Part shown: piece by piece, positions 52,996 through 64,000 of the stretch
How positions within the stretch are numbered: the stretch's first letter is position 1
Layout: every line of letters begins with the position of its first letter
Assembly (NCBI RefSeq): GCF_037893015.1
Contig: NC_133666.1
Span: 1,703,467-1,767,466 of the forward strand
Reading direction: 5' to 3'
Source: Macrotis lagotis
Lineage: Eukaryota > Chordata > Mammalia > Peramelemorphia > Peramelidae
DNA length: 64,000 bases
Position numbers and translations under genes: made by a program
Notes under the pieces: model-generated
Databases searched by the model: none
Told to the model about the DNA's origin: nothing
Seen by the model: the letters and a program-made list of their open reading frames with translations, nothing else

Positions 52996-55900
52996 CTGTA
53001 AAAGTGCCTGGTCACAAAGGGCCTTCCTCCCACCTAATCTAAGCTCTTGTGCAGCATCATTTGCCAGCAAATCTACAAAAGTGGTTTCATGTACTCAGAA
53101 CTGCCATCACCTTGGCTCTCGGGCCTAACTGGGCTTCCCTTGGCCATTGTAGCTAGCTAGCCCTTTCTAGGGCTGCACCTGAAGATTTTTATTCAGATGC
53201 CATTTGGCTTCTGCCCATGGGAGGCCATCATTCAGGTTGAGTTTGATGCCATAGAGGTAGCAGAAGTGCTAAGGTATCTGTCCTGATGGAATTGAGACTG
53301 TGGGCTTCACTGCCTGGAATTCTGGGCTTTTAAATACTACAGAGGCTCACAAGGGAGAATGGGAAAGAAGGGTAGAGTGACACCTGACCCTGACAGCATG
53401 AAAAAGATTTTTCTCACCCACCTGAGGTCTCTGCTGATGTTCCTTGGAGAAGCCCGAAACGCCCACTGGCCTTACTGACTGCCGCCATCTTGGCAATGAT
53501 GGGCAGATTATGAATGACAAAGGACACTTCACTCTTCTGTTGTTTTGCAAGGTTCTGAGCATGTCCCAGGATTCCAAAGCCAGTAATATCAGTGGCTGCA
53601 TGGGCATTAAATGTGTGCATTAAGCCTGCAGCTGCAATAGAAGAGATTGTTGTTTGGAGAAAAAAGTTTGGAAATTGCCAGAAAACTCACTTGGCAAGAC
53701 ATTTAAATTTAAGTTTCTCTCACCCCAGCTGCCCTTTAAATCCTCTTGAGTAGCAAAGAGAATGGATTATATGGCTTTTGACTGTACATCTATACTCCTT
53801 CAATAACGGCCAATGACTTCTTTTGTCATCTTTGTTAATTTTATGGGTCTAAAGCAAGAAGCATGTCTTTTTTTTTTTAGTTTTTTTAGTTTAGTTTTTT
53901 TTAGTTTTTGTAAGGCAATGGGCTTGCCCAAGGCCACACAGCTAGGTAATTGTTAAGAGTCTGAGGTTGGATTTGAACTCAGGTCTTCCTGACTCCAGGG
54001 CTGGTGTTCTATCCATTGTACCACCTAGCCGCCCCAAGAAGTATGTCTTTTATTGAGTGTTTACTTTGCACTAGGCTTGAGAGAAAAAGAATGGAAAGAG
54101 TAATTCTCAGTCTAATAGGGGGAAACATGGATCAGCAAGTATGGACAAACCACGTAACGACCCAAAAGCCAAATCCAAACTAGCCCACTGCTCTAGTTTG
54201 TCACTCTTGACTTGGATGTAATCTCAAAGGGGTAGGGGGGAAGGGGTGAGTGAAGGAAAGAGAACACTAGGTGTAGGGGCACAAGTCAAAATGCAACTAA
54301 ATATTTTAAGATGGGTGTTTTGTTCAAGGCCGAGCAAGAGATAATTGGAAAGGTGGGAAGGTATTGGGCTACAAAGGGCCTTAAAAGCCAAATGATTTTC
54401 TATTTGTTCCCGGAGATAGGAAAAAGCCATGACTGGGGGGTTGGCCTATTCAGAACTGCACTTTGGGGACTGAATGGAGTGGGGAGACTTGAGGCAGGCA
54501 GAGCCCCCAGCAGCTATTGCCATAATCCAGGCCTGCACCATGGAGAGAAGGAAGCATGATCAAGAATGTTACAGAGGCAGAATGGAAAGGATTGGCAATT
54601 GATTGGATAAGAAAGTGAAGATTGGAGGATGCCACCTAAGTTGGGGGTACCCTCAACAATAAGAAAGGGAAATTTAGAAGAGCAGAGTGCTTAAGGGGAG
54701 TTTTGGACATGTTAAATTAAAGTGTCAGAGACATCTCAGGTGGAGATCTAAGATCGTGGAGGTCAGGAGAGATCTGAGAATCAGGCATAGAGATAACTGA
54801 ATCCAGGGAAGCTGATGAGATCCATCCAGGAAGAGAAAAAAAAAGATGCATGCCAGGACATCCTTGAAACTCAGTCAGCAAATGGGATTTAGCAGGAGCA
54901 ATCCAATCTCAGGAGGAGAACTAGGAGAGAACAATATCTTAAAGGAGAGAGCATTCAGGAGAAGAGATCAAGACATATAAGGGCTAAAAGGCCATTGTAG
55001 AGTTCTCAAAGGGTTCATCAGTAACTGGAGATAGTCATTTCAGTTAAATGAAGTTAGAAGCTAAACTTTAGAGTTAAGAGAGTGGAAAGGAAATTGAGGC
55101 ATCTCTTTTAGACAGAATTCTCAAGGAGTTTTGCCATGAAAGAGAGGAGATATAGCTATCTCTGTATCTAGATAGATAGATAGATATATAGAGGACAATT
55201 CTGAAGTGGGGGGGGGGGGCATGGGCATGTTTATAGATATATACTCCAAAGCAATCAAAGGGAAAGGACCACTATATACAAAAACACTGGGGATGCCCAT
55301 CAACTGGGGAATGGCTGAACAAGTTATATTATTTAGGCATGTGATGGGATACTACTGAGCTATGAGAAATGAAGAAGAGGATGGTTTCAGGAAAATCTGG
55401 GAAGATTGAAATATTAACAGATGCAGAATAAAGTGAGCAGGAGCAAGAAAAGCAACATTATCATTAGGCAGTAAGAAGTGGTGTAGACTGAAGCATATTT
55501 TCTTTACCTTTTTTCAGGGTGGGGGTGGAGGGAGAGATTTGGTTTTGCACGATTATACACATTTGTAACAGGCATTATTTTTTTGGCCTCAGTGGCTGAG
55601 GGAGGAGTGGGTGGGAGGGGGAGGATGTGAGAGTGAAAAGAAAATTAAATTATTAAAAAAACAAACTAAAAAAAGATGTGATCTAAAATAAGAAATTTCA
55701 TGAATAAGTAGGGGTGAGATAACCGAACAAGGGATTTGAGATGGGAATAGGGTAGTGTTAGTCTAGTTCACTCAGAGGACAAGAAGAAATGGCTAGGGGA
55801 CAAAGTGGATATGGCACTGAACCTGGAGTCGGGAAGACTTCAGAGTTCAAATCTTGCATCAGATCTTCACTAGCTTTGTGACTAGACAAATCACCTAACC

Positions 55901-58900
55901 TGCCTGCCTCAGTTTCAAGTATAAAACGGGGATGATAATAGCACCTACTTGGCAGAAAATGGAGCACTTGAGGTGGAGGCAAAGAACAGGATTAGGGATT
56001 TTTACAGGAGACAGAAAAACCTAGGATCACAATCCACGGATGTGGAAGTGGACCACCACGAACAAGGTGGTTTGATCAACTGTCTAGCTGAGGGGCTACT
56101 CCCTATTTCCAGGGTCTCTCCCTCTACCACCAAGAGGAATAGTGAATCAAGAGCTGGAAACGATGAAAGGAGGGAGAAAGGAAAAGATTAAAGATGACTG
56201 CTCATTGTGGAAGGAGGCTAGATTTGAAGGGGGATCTGGTGGGACAAGCGGAACAGAGTTGGCACAAGGACAGCTGGGAAGTGAAGTATGTTAGGATGAG
56301 GTATGAGGCACAACCTGTTTAATTTACATTTCTCTAATTAGCTATTTGTAGTCTTTTCTTCTAGTTCACATTTTGTCTTCTGAAAGCTACCTTTTCATAT
56401 TGTTTATTCATTTATTGGTTAAAGAATCTTAATGTTTTGTCATTTTCGAAGAACCTCACCTTCCCTCCACTTCCCCACCGTCCCTGCCCTATGGATTATC
56501 TCTAGCAATGGAGGTGGTCTGAGCAAAATCCTGGAAATAATCTTATGACTGTTGTTCAAATTCCAGAGAGATAGCTAGGTGGGACAATGGAAGAGCATAC
56601 TGAACTTAAGAGACAGATAGTTTTGAGTTCAAATCCCACCTCAGGCATTCACTAGTTGTGTGACCCTGGGCAAGTTACGTCACCTTACAATCTGCCATGG
56701 TTTTCCCCATGCGTAAAATGGGGATTACAAGAGCACCCACCTTTCAGAGTTGTTGTGAGGATAATAAAAAAGAGCACTCTAAAAGACTTTGCAAACAGCA
56801 AAGCTCTAGAGAAATGCTAGCTAGTTGTTAGTAATGTATCAACTGAAACAAAATCCTAGGAAAATTAGCCTTCTTGTCTCTCATGTAAATAAAGGCCTAG
56901 CTAAGTATTAGTTATCATTATCATCCAAAGACCAGGCCTTCACTGTATAGTACAAGGTCAACATTGGACCAAGAACTAAGATAGCTGATTAGAGAGTGCA
57001 ACGTTTAAGAGACAATAATGTGACCGCTTCCCAGTTTAAAAAAATTTGCCGCAAACATCATTGATTAGTCTAATATCCAAAATTGATGGGAAATTGACAT
57101 CAATACAGAAGACAGATAGCCATTCCATAATAACAATAAAGAGAGATACTGTTCCCCCCCAACCTAAGGAACCATGAAGAAAACACACATTCCCAAATCC
57201 CTAAGCCATCATATGGATAAAAATGCCAAAACATGGGAAAAGTTACTATTGGAAGGGTTATAGGAGAAACAAGCACCCTGATGGATTGCTGGGGGGCACT
57301 GGGATGTGCTTCAGCTGTTCTGACTAGCACTTTGGAATTAGGCAAGACAGCTGGCTGCTATTCACACCAATGGGCATATATTCCAAGGAAGTCAAAGACA
57401 GAATTCCAGGTCTAAAATGCATCAAAATATTCAGAGTAACATTTTTTGTGGTTGAAAAAAACCTGGACACTCATCGTTTGGCTAAAAAACTTAGGAGTTT
57501 GTGAAATGTAGTAAGACACAACAAATACAAATGATTCAGAGAAACATGGAAAGTTCTGAGGTGCAGCATAGTAGAATAAACGAGAAAATATAAACAATGA
57601 CAATAATGTAAACCAAAAACATCACTCAAATTAAACTCCTGAGTAATGAGAAGACCAGGAAGATTTTGTGGAACAGAGAGTAAAATCAACATCCCTCTCC
57701 TTCCACCACAGAAGCTGGGGCCTGCTGGAACAGAATGATGGATGCTTAATCAGATGTGCTCCCTACTGAATGTTTAATTGTTTTTCTCTCTTACAGGGGA
57801 AAGAGTCGATCTGGTGCTATGGGTGGGGTGGAGAATGGGTTTGAAATTACTTAAATAAAAGGAATCAATAAAAAAGCATCTCTGGGGGTGGCTAGGTGGC
57901 GCAGTGGATAGAACACCAGCCCTGGAGTCAGAAAGACCTGAGTTCAAATCCGACTTCAGACACTGAATAATTACCTAGCTGTGTGGCCTTGGGCAAACCA
58001 CTTGACCCCACTGCCTTGCAAAAACCTAAAAAACAAGCAACAAAAAAAAGCATCTCTGATCAACACAATTACCACCATGATTCCAAAGGACTTATGATGA
58101 TGACACATACTGCCTGCCTCCAGAAAGGGCTGATGGACCCAGAGGGCAGACTGACAGATTTCTTTCCTTTCTTTTTTCTTGTCCTACCATTCCCCCCTTG
58201 CCCCCCATATTCCCAAACATGGATAATGTGGACATGTGTTTTGAATGACTACATACAGCTGCAATAGGTTTTGTTTTTCTTGTCTTCTTGTTGGGTGGGA
58301 GATGGGGTAGGAGGAGGAGAAGGATGGGAATTTGAAATTGGAGAAAAAATTTAAGTTTGCTTAAAAAAAGGCTAATATCAGGTCAAAGTGAGTTAGAGTC
58401 CTACAGTACAAAGGGTCATTAATAGCGTGAGATAAGCTTCCTCTTGGAAGAAGCTAGACAATGGGCCTGAGGAAGGAAAGATGAGAGGACTTGGTGAGTC
58501 ACTGATCTCAGATAAGTCACTTCCCTTCCCTGGGTCTCAGTTTCCCCAAGTGGTATTTCTTTGGATCTCAGCTGAGTTTTCCAAGCTCTAAAATGGGGAT
58601 CAAATTATACCTTGGAAGTGCTTTCCAGCTCTGAATTAGGATTCTGATGAAAAACAGCAGAAAGAACATTGGCAGACCCGACTGAGTCCCAGTTCCAACA
58701 ATCCTTAGCTGTGTTAGCCAATTTCTTTTTTTGTTTTTTTGCAAGGTAATGAGGATAAGTGACTTGCTCAAGGTCAAACAGCTAGGTAATTATGAAGTAT
58801 CTGAGGCTGGATTTGAACTCAAGTCCTCCTGGCTCCAGAGCCAGTGCTCTTTCCACTGTGCCACCTAGCTGCCCCTGGCCAATTTCCTTGATGTCTCTGA

Positions 58901-61799
58901 GCTCACTGCCTCATCTGTAAAATAAGGATGGTACTACTGAATCCAAGCTACCTTACAGGACTGGAAGGAAAGTGCTCTTTAAAGCTCCAAGTGCTTTGGA
59001 GATGGGAGTTATAGAATTCTTACCAGTTCTGTTCAGCATCGCCATGTTAAACATTGCTTCTTGATAGGCTAATTCAACATCTTCTTTGGATACCACCAGT
59101 TTTATTTTATTCCATCTCTCTGGCTGGAAAAGAAAGATAATATCATCCCTAGACTGAAAGCATTTGACTTCCCCCATGGTATGAGCAACAATGGCCCCAT
59201 CTTAGACTCTCCCTGCTTCCAAGAATGACTTCAATGTCCTTAATCATGTAAGGTATGGAGATGACAGGCAGCTTTTCAGATGTCAGCTCCAATTCCATGA
59301 GATGTTTCAATGAGTCAGTCCCAAGTTCCAAAATCTGAGTAAATTTTCCATGACTTCTGCCTGTTCTCTCCCCATCTGCACAAATGATGAAGAACTAATG
59401 ATAGTCTGTCCTCATTTTAAGTGAGGGTGGGGGAGACCAGGGTGTTAAGATACCTATGCCAAGGACTCATCAAGAATAGGCCTCATTTCTGTTCTCAGGA
59501 TGATCAGATCAGATTCATTGGTGTCAAGGCTGAGATGCTAGGGGCAATATCTTTTTTAGGGGTCAGGGAGTCGGAAGGTTGGAATAGTACAATGACAAAG
59601 CCAGAAATCCTGTGCCAAAGTCCAAGTGGGAGTTTTTCACCCATGCTTTTGTTTACTATTAAGTTAGAAGGCCTCTTCCTATGGGGGGGAGGGGAGGCTT
59701 CTTAGTAGCATCACCATAAACTGAGGGAAGCCAATAAGCTATAAGGGGTGGAATCCCTGGTTCTGGTTTGAATTCCATGTGAGCCAGAGACCTTTAGTAA
59801 TGATTTCCTAGTTGTCCAGAGACCATTTGGTGAGTCTCAAGAAGATTCATGACGTCTGATCACGTATCTGTTGGGCTGGTGGATACCTGAAGAACATACC
59901 TGACTGATCTGAAGGGCGAAGGTGAGAATGATTGGAGTCTATCAATACAAGATGAACTCCTTGAAGGCAGGATTTTTTTTTTTTTGGCTTTTTCTGTCTC
60001 CCTTCCCCTCCCCCCCCCCACTGGAACCCAGTGCCTGGTCCATAGCAAATGCTTCCTAAAAGAAACCCTGAAGCTTCTTGCTCCTCCCGTTAAATAGCCA
60101 GCCTCTGAAGGTCTAGTAAGTAGGCTGGGGCAACTCACAACTTCTTGCTTGACTTTGTACTTTGTCCACCTGGATGTGAATACCCCAGCTTTGTTGGGAG
60201 GCCAGCCTAGGTGCCCCATGCTTACGTTATCCAGCCACTGGTGGGCATTGACAGCAACCTGCGTTCCTAATGGTTTGGTCAACACAAGCACATCCCCTGG
60301 AACTGCATTGTCTGGCCTGAAAAAGAGAGCACATCTGTTTGCTTCCAGAATATATCTTTGCTTCAGGGATCCTTGCGATGGCTAGGCTAGGCTAGCCCAG
60401 TGCTTTGGATCGACAAATCTAAGTGAACAAATGAATGGATTTGGGGGAGTCTACAGTCCCAATGAGGGTTAAGTCATGGTCAAGCTGTGTATGCAAGTGC
60501 TGAAATCTGGGTAGTGAGGGCCTTCCACAGGCAAAAAAATACTAGATGAGGTCATCAGGGAGCAGAGAGGATAGAACATGGGCTGGGAGTCCCTGATTCT
60601 GCCTTGCTAAGTCCGAGCTTACCGCAATCTCTAGAAAAAAAAGGAACAGCTGAACACCAAAAGGAAAAGGAGATAAGAGGCCTGTGAACCCCCAAAGGCT
60701 TAGATTTTTCATGCAAGGCTAGGAATTAAAGCCTACTGGCCTTCTACCTCTGGCAACAGAGTGACCCACAAAGTTTGAGTTTGTGCTTGTCAATTCAATT
60801 CCAGTAATGATGATTCAATTCCCTAGTCCAGGGAGGGTCCACGAACATGACTTTGGCATGCCAAACTCTGCAGCTTATCCTGCCCTGACCTGTGATACAC
60901 AAAGCAAAAATAGCTAACATTTATATAGCAATTACCACATGCTTTCGATCTCATTAAGCTTCCCAACAAACCTGAGAGGCAGGTGCTGTTCTTATCCCCA
61001 TTTTTGCAGATGAGGAAATGAGGTGAGGTGGCGGTTTGCCCAAGGTCACAAAGCTAGTAAGGATCTGAGGGCAGATTGGAACTCCGATCTTCCTAACTCT
61101 AGGCCCAAGCTCTGTGTACAGAGTTGCTAGTGGCTCCCCAGAAGGTTGAGGGCAACAATGTCAAAGACCCATGGGCTTTGTCTAGAAAGGGGATTCCTGA
61201 TGGTGATTTCCTCACAATCCTGTGAGGTTGGCATCTCTCAAGAGCTTGAGAACCTCTTTATGGAATGGGTCTCACATGACCCTGAGATTACAGATGAAGA
61301 AACTGAACCTGACAGAAGCTAAACAATTTGCTGAGGAAGAATCTGAATCCAGGCGTTCTTGGTGCAAGTCTAGTATCTTCTAACTGAAATAAAGCAAAGG
61401 GACCATAAGAGTAAAGGCCTCAGGGCTCTTGGAGGTACTGTGGGAAAGCTGAGGGGAGCAAGTCATGTTACTACCAGAAAGGAACAGAACACAAGTTGAA
61501 CCTAAAAAACGAAGAGAAAGGGAAGGGCCAGGCTGAGCCTTGCTCTCTAAGCAGAGCAGACCTGGGTACCCAAATCCCTTCCAGTTGGCAACTCAATAAG
61601 CAACAAACATTTCTGGTTTGGGAGCTTTTTATACGTCTACTCACATGATGAACTCATTGGGCTGACACACCACAGTGGCAACTCCTCCAATGATAATCCA
61701 AGGGTTTATCACAGTATGTCCTCCCGTCACTGAGGTTCCCCCTTCCTCGGCAGCATCCCGAAAACCTTTGACCATCAGGGGCATGATCTTTTCTCGTTC
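52772..61799 (-). CDS. SEPHS2: Selenophosphate synthetase 2, intron-containing (SPS2a), five C-terminal exons
   Basis: Enzyme that makes selenophosphate from selenide and ATP, the selenium donor for Sec-tRNA. Exons 61645-61799, 60226-60316, 59024-59123, 53422-53631 and 52772-52995 give 259 residues to the stop, with all phases consistent. It is SEPHS2 rather than SEPHS1: [25 protein letters not shown], and [20 protein letters not shown] followed by GTSAETSGG match SEPHS2, where SEPHS1 has [21 protein letters not shown]-like sequence. The 3' UTR SECIS agrees. Human SEPHS2 is intronless, so this is not that retrogene. The N-terminus with the Sec (TGA) codon lies beyond 64000. Tail-to-tail with IKBKG. 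Confidence 0.93.
53422..53631 (-). CDS. SEPHS2: SEPHS2 exon n-1
   Basis: 210 nt encoding [35 protein letters not shown] and [19 protein letters not shown], ending AETS. Acceptor ctattgcag, donor gtgggt. The glycine-rich ATP-binding fold continues into the last exon. Confidence 0.97.
53872..54034 (-). mobile_element. WSINE-type SINE, intact
   Basis: Antisense copy with duplication caagaagYatgtctttt at 53855-53871 and 54035-54051, one difference between sides. Confidence 0.92.
54060..54900 (+). repeat. Unclassified old repeat (family U), longest copy
   Basis: 'gtattgggctacaaagggcc', 'aggcagagcccccagcagct', 'attgccataatccaggcctg' and 'gattggataagaaagtgaag'. This is the longest copy and extends into the segment resembling 19930-20340. 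Confidence 0.5.
55200..55680 (+). mobile_element. L1 ORF2 C-terminus and 3' end fragment
   Basis: 'gatgcccatcaactggggaat', shortened, then 'ggctgaacaagttatatta', 'gatgggatactactgagcta' and an A-rich end at 55640-55675. Sense counterpart of 28545-29211. Confidence 0.75.
55785..55965 (+). mobile_element. MIR/CORE-SINE
   Basis: 'aatggctaggggacaaagtgg', shortened, 'gagttcaaatcttgcatcag' and 'gatgataatagcacctact'. Confidence 0.65.
56565..56830 (+). mobile_element. MIR-like SINE
   Basis: 'gatagctaggtgggacaatg', 'gagttcaaatcccacctcag', 'gtgaccctgggcaagttacg' and 'gttgttgtgagg'-type tail ('gagttgttgtgaggataat'). Confidence 0.8.
57020..57870 (+). mobile_element. Diverged L1 ORF2 3' region
   Basis: 'agtctaatatccaaaattga', 'gatagccattccataataac', 'ggattgctggggggcactggg', shortened, and 'gcatcaaaatattcagagta' follow marsupial L1 ORF2 order and end in 'acttaaataaaagg'. 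Confidence 0.6.
57885..58045 (+). mobile_element. WSINE-type SINE, intact
   Basis: Sense copy with duplication aaaagcatctctg at 57872-57884 and 58046-58058. The head gtggctaggtggcgcagtgg is complete. Confidence 0.93.
58059..58370 (+). mobile_element. L1 3' UTR fragment (type C)
   Basis: Parallels 25081-25320; ends with 'gagaaaaaatttaagtttgc'. Continuous with 57020-57870 once the SINE is set aside. Confidence 0.6.
58727..58875 (-). mobile_element. WSINE-type SINE
   Basis: Antisense copy; duplication tRgccaatttc at 58715-58725 and 58876-58886. It lies 148 nt from SEPHS2 exon n-2. Confidence 0.88.
59024..59123 (-). CDS. SEPHS2: SEPHS2 exon n-2
   Basis: 100 nt encoding [20 protein letters not shown] and [13 protein letters not shown]. 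Acceptor cttttccag, donor gtaaga. Joins the previous exon to read LDNPERWNK. Confidence 0.96.
59124..60225. other. SEPHS2 intron between exons n-3 and n-2, no feature seen
   Basis: No repeat family recognised beyond a T11 run near 59972 and a C-rich run near 60010. No further coding exon is needed for frame. Confidence 0.5.
60226..60316 (-). CDS. SEPHS2: SEPHS2 exon n-3
   Basis: 91 nt encoding [20 protein letters not shown] and [19 protein letters not shown] is the SEPHS2 form. Acceptor tttttcag, donor gtaagc. Confidence 0.96.
60317..60900. other. SEPHS2 intron, no feature seen
   Basis: Unrecognised unique-looking sequence. Confidence 0.4.
60905..61130 (-). mobile_element. MIR-like SINE
   Basis: 'atagctaacatttatatagca', shortened, 'cctgagaggcaggtgctgtt', 'ttttgcagatgaggaaatgag' and 'gatcttcctaactctaggcc' in antisense order. 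Confidence 0.7.
61195..61390 (-). repeat. Old MIR-like fragment
   Basis: 'acaatcctgtgaggttggca' and 'attacagatgaagaaactga' with 'gaatccaggcgttcttgg'. Confidence 0.5.
61645..61799 (-). CDS. SEPHS2: SEPHS2 exon n-4
   Basis: 155 nt encoding [34 protein letters not shown] and [12 protein letters not shown]. Acceptor ttccag, donor gtgagt. It has GGH where human SEPHS2 has GGQ. Confidence 0.95.
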
Positions 61800-62290
61800 C
61801 TGGAAGAGAAGTCCATCAGGTTGATTCCACCGGGAATAGCTTCTGTCTTCCCTCTGCCAACAGCTTGGGGCTATTTCTCACCAATTATACCCCAGGATGG
61901 CCTGGTGCCTCTCTCTCTGCCAACTTAATGCTTTCATCTCATCTCTCTCCAGCATGGTTCCTCAGTCTCACAAAGAAGTTATTTATCACAGCTGATGACA
62001 GACCCAGCTATGGCCCTTCCTAGGCAGTAAGGAACCTAGAGTGAGCAGTGGTATAGTCCTAAGGTACGTTGCCCTCAAGGAACTTCTTTTCCATAGGCAC
62101 CTCAGTGAATGTAGAAGATGTCAGATAGGAAAAACAAAATAGGGGAATGGGAGAATTCTCAGGCCTCTTCCTTGAGATGTTTGATGACTACTTGGGTGGG
62201 AAAAGATAACTGGGGATGGGGTGGAGAAAAACAATTCAAGTTTAGGTCATCCAAAAAATATCTTTCATATTGAAAAATCATAGGAGCACA
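61800..62290. other. SEPHS2 intron upstream of exon n-4, no feature seen
   Basis: No exon encoding the expected preceding residues (ECDNMLMLL-type) is present here or further up to 64000, so the next exon is outside the window. Confidence 0.5.
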
Positions 62291-62294
62291 GACA

Positions 62295-62415
62295 GAGCTG
62301 GAAGAGATTTGAAAAGTCAGAGAGAACAATCTCCTTTTACAAAAAAAGAAACTGAGATCCAGAAATGTCAAGGGATTGTGCAGGGTCATCCAGCTAGGAA
62401 AATTTTCAGGTGGGA
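62295..62415 (-). repeat. Old MIR-like fragment
   Basis: 'gagctggaagagatttgaaa', 'aaagaaactgagatccagaa' and 'gcagggtcatccagctag'. Confidence 0.5.
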
Positions 62416-62429
62416 TTCAGTGATATTTT

Positions 62430-64000
62430 TTTTCCAAATTTAATATTTATTTATTCTCATTTTGTAAAAATAATGTTTTTTATACAATAATAAAAATATT
62501 CTTGTTTAAGAGTAAACAAAATACCTCCTCCCCCCTAAAAATATAGACTCGCTTGAGCGATAAAGTAAAGGGGAAAGAAAAAAAATTGAAACTAAAATTA
62601 AAAAAATAATAGTAATAATTGTAGGTATGGCCAGGTGGCTCAGTGGACAGAGCACCAGCCCTGGAGCCAGGAGCACCCGAGCCCATATCCGGCCCCATAC
62701 ACCCAACAATCACCCAGCTGTGTGACATGCAAGCTACCCCAACCCCACTGCCCTGCAAAAAAAAAAAAAAAAAAAAAAAAAAAGACCCACAATAAAATAA
62801 AATAGTAATAATAGTAGGGGCAGACGGATGGTGGATAGAGCACTGGCCCTTGAGCCAGGAGCACCCGGGTCCAAATCCGGACTCAGACACCCAACAATCA
62901 CCCTGCTATGCAGCTCCAGGCAGGCCACCCAGGCCCATTTGCCCTGCACCGCCCCCTCAAAATAATAATAATAAAAACTGTGCTTCGTTTCTTTGTTCCA
63001 ACACCAACAACTCTGTCGTGGGTGGATCACATTCTTTATGATAAGTCCATCACAAAAGTTACTTCCATATTTTTCCACCATTGCCACTGCTGATCACAAC
63101 TCCCTCCTTTCGTATTTCTCCACTACCATGTACTATAGTTTTCTCTCTCCTTTCACTCTGTCTCTGCTGTAGGGTAGCTGAGTGGCACAGCAGACAGATC
63201 CCCGGTCCTGGGGCCAAGAGGCCCCGAGCCCCCATACCACCCTTTAGGCCCAGCATCCACCTGGCCCTATGGTCCTGGACAGGCATCCAATCCCAGCCCC
63301 TTGCAAGAAGTAAAAAAGAAAATGTGTTACATCTGACCACTCTCCCCCCATGGTCCATCCTCTCGTCCTTCATTCACATCCCCACCCCTTCCCCATGTCC
63401 CCCCCTTCTTACTCCAGATGCCTATACCCCATTGAGTATATATGCTGTTTCCTCTCCTAGCCACCTGTGATGAGAGTGAAGATTCCCTCATTCCCCCTTC
63501 CATATCATTGCAATAGCTCACTGGAATAAAGAAAAATCTTATTATATGAACTATCTTGGCCTATTCCCCCTCTCCTTTTTCTTTCTCCCATTACATTTCC
63601 CTTTTTTCTATTGATTCCATTTTTATACCATATTTTATCTTCAAATTCAGCTTTCTCCTGTGCTTCATCTATACAATCTCCTTCTACCTGCTCTGTTAAT
63701 TGAGAAGGTTCATATGAGTATATCAGTGTCATTTTTCTATATAGGAATACATGCAGTTCATCATCATCAAGTCCCTCATATTTTCCCCTTCTCCTCCTCC
63801 AATCTCTATGCTTCACTAAGTCCTGTATTTGAAGATCAAACCTTCTGCTCAGCTCTGGCCATTCCAACAGGAACCTTTGAAATTCCCCTGGTTCATAGAA
63901 AGTCCATCTTTTTCCCTGGAAGAGAACATTCAGTTTTGCTGGGTAGTTGATTCTCTGGTTGCATTCTAAGCTCTTTTGCCTTCCGGTATATTATATTCCA
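62430..64000 (-). mobile_element. Half-L1 (HAL1-type) element with SINE-like modules, second copy, cut by window end
   Basis: Collinear with 33195-34790 of the first copy. It has an A-rich end with AATAAA at about 62430-62460, the same three antisense SINE-like modules (about 62630-62760, 62820-62955, 63175-63312), and then the ORF1 C-terminal frame (63867-63505, starting MEWPELSRRFDLQIQDL). Its (A)n between modules is longer. The 5' part continues beyond 64000. Confidence 0.75.

Noticed and set aside
52772-61799. SEPHS1 identity
   Set aside because: Residues in every exon favour SEPHS2, and a SECIS is present, which SEPHS1 lacks.
52772-61799. Processed pseudogene of SEPHS2
   Set aside because: Five exons are separated by introns with intact GT/AG sites, no frame damage and no poly-A tract at the 3' end.

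Overview
The window is nuclear DNA of a marsupial, most likely an Australian (australidelphian) species. Two lines of evidence support this. The dominant repeat is the tRNA-derived marsupial SINE whose head reads 'gcagctaggtggcgcagtgg', and it occurs about a dozen times with target-site duplications. The background consists of older CORE-SINE/MIR copies, marsupial L1 3' ends and half-L1 elements. The exact species cannot be read from the sequence.

Three protein-coding genes fill the window. G6PD lies on the minus strand. Coding exons 2-11 (numbered as in human) are at positions 318-13092, and the last two coding exons lie before position 1. IKBKG (NEMO) is head-to-head with it on the plus strand, with thirteen coding exons at 20523-50020. 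Between them is a CpG-rich island (about 14160-15560) holding GC boxes and a perfect inverted repeat with two opposed ETS-type CCGGAAG motifs. This is the expected shared promoter of the conserved G6PD/IKBKG pair of the therian X. An intron-containing selenophosphate synthetase 2 gene (SEPHS2, the parental SPS2a form) lies tail-to-tail with IKBKG on the minus strand. Its five C-terminal coding exons are at 52772-61799, and the upstream exons with the selenocysteine codon lie beyond position 64000. A SECIS-like hairpin sits in its 3' UTR at 52134-52214.

Three results stand out. (1) SEPHS2 here is multi-exon and adjacent to IKBKG, whereas the placental gene is an intronless autosomal retrogene. 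This suggests an X-linked parent and an out-of-X retrocopy. (2) The NEMO reading frame runs without a break through four extra exons (426 nt, 142 codons) between the IKK-binding region and the second helical region, predicting 561 residues against 419 in the human protein. (3) Two copies of a half-L1 carry three antisense SINE-like modules in the tail, and one of them is a complete 3.2-kb insertion with a 13-bp target duplication.

The remaining sequence is intronic: SINEs, MIR-like pieces, nested L1 fragments, one small solo LTR fossil, microsatellites and several copies of an old repeat I cannot classify. The three genes are not one pathway. G6PD makes NADPH, NEMO is the ubiquitin-reading subunit of the IKK kinase, and SEPHS2 makes selenophosphate for selenoproteins. 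All three do bear on redox and stress responses.
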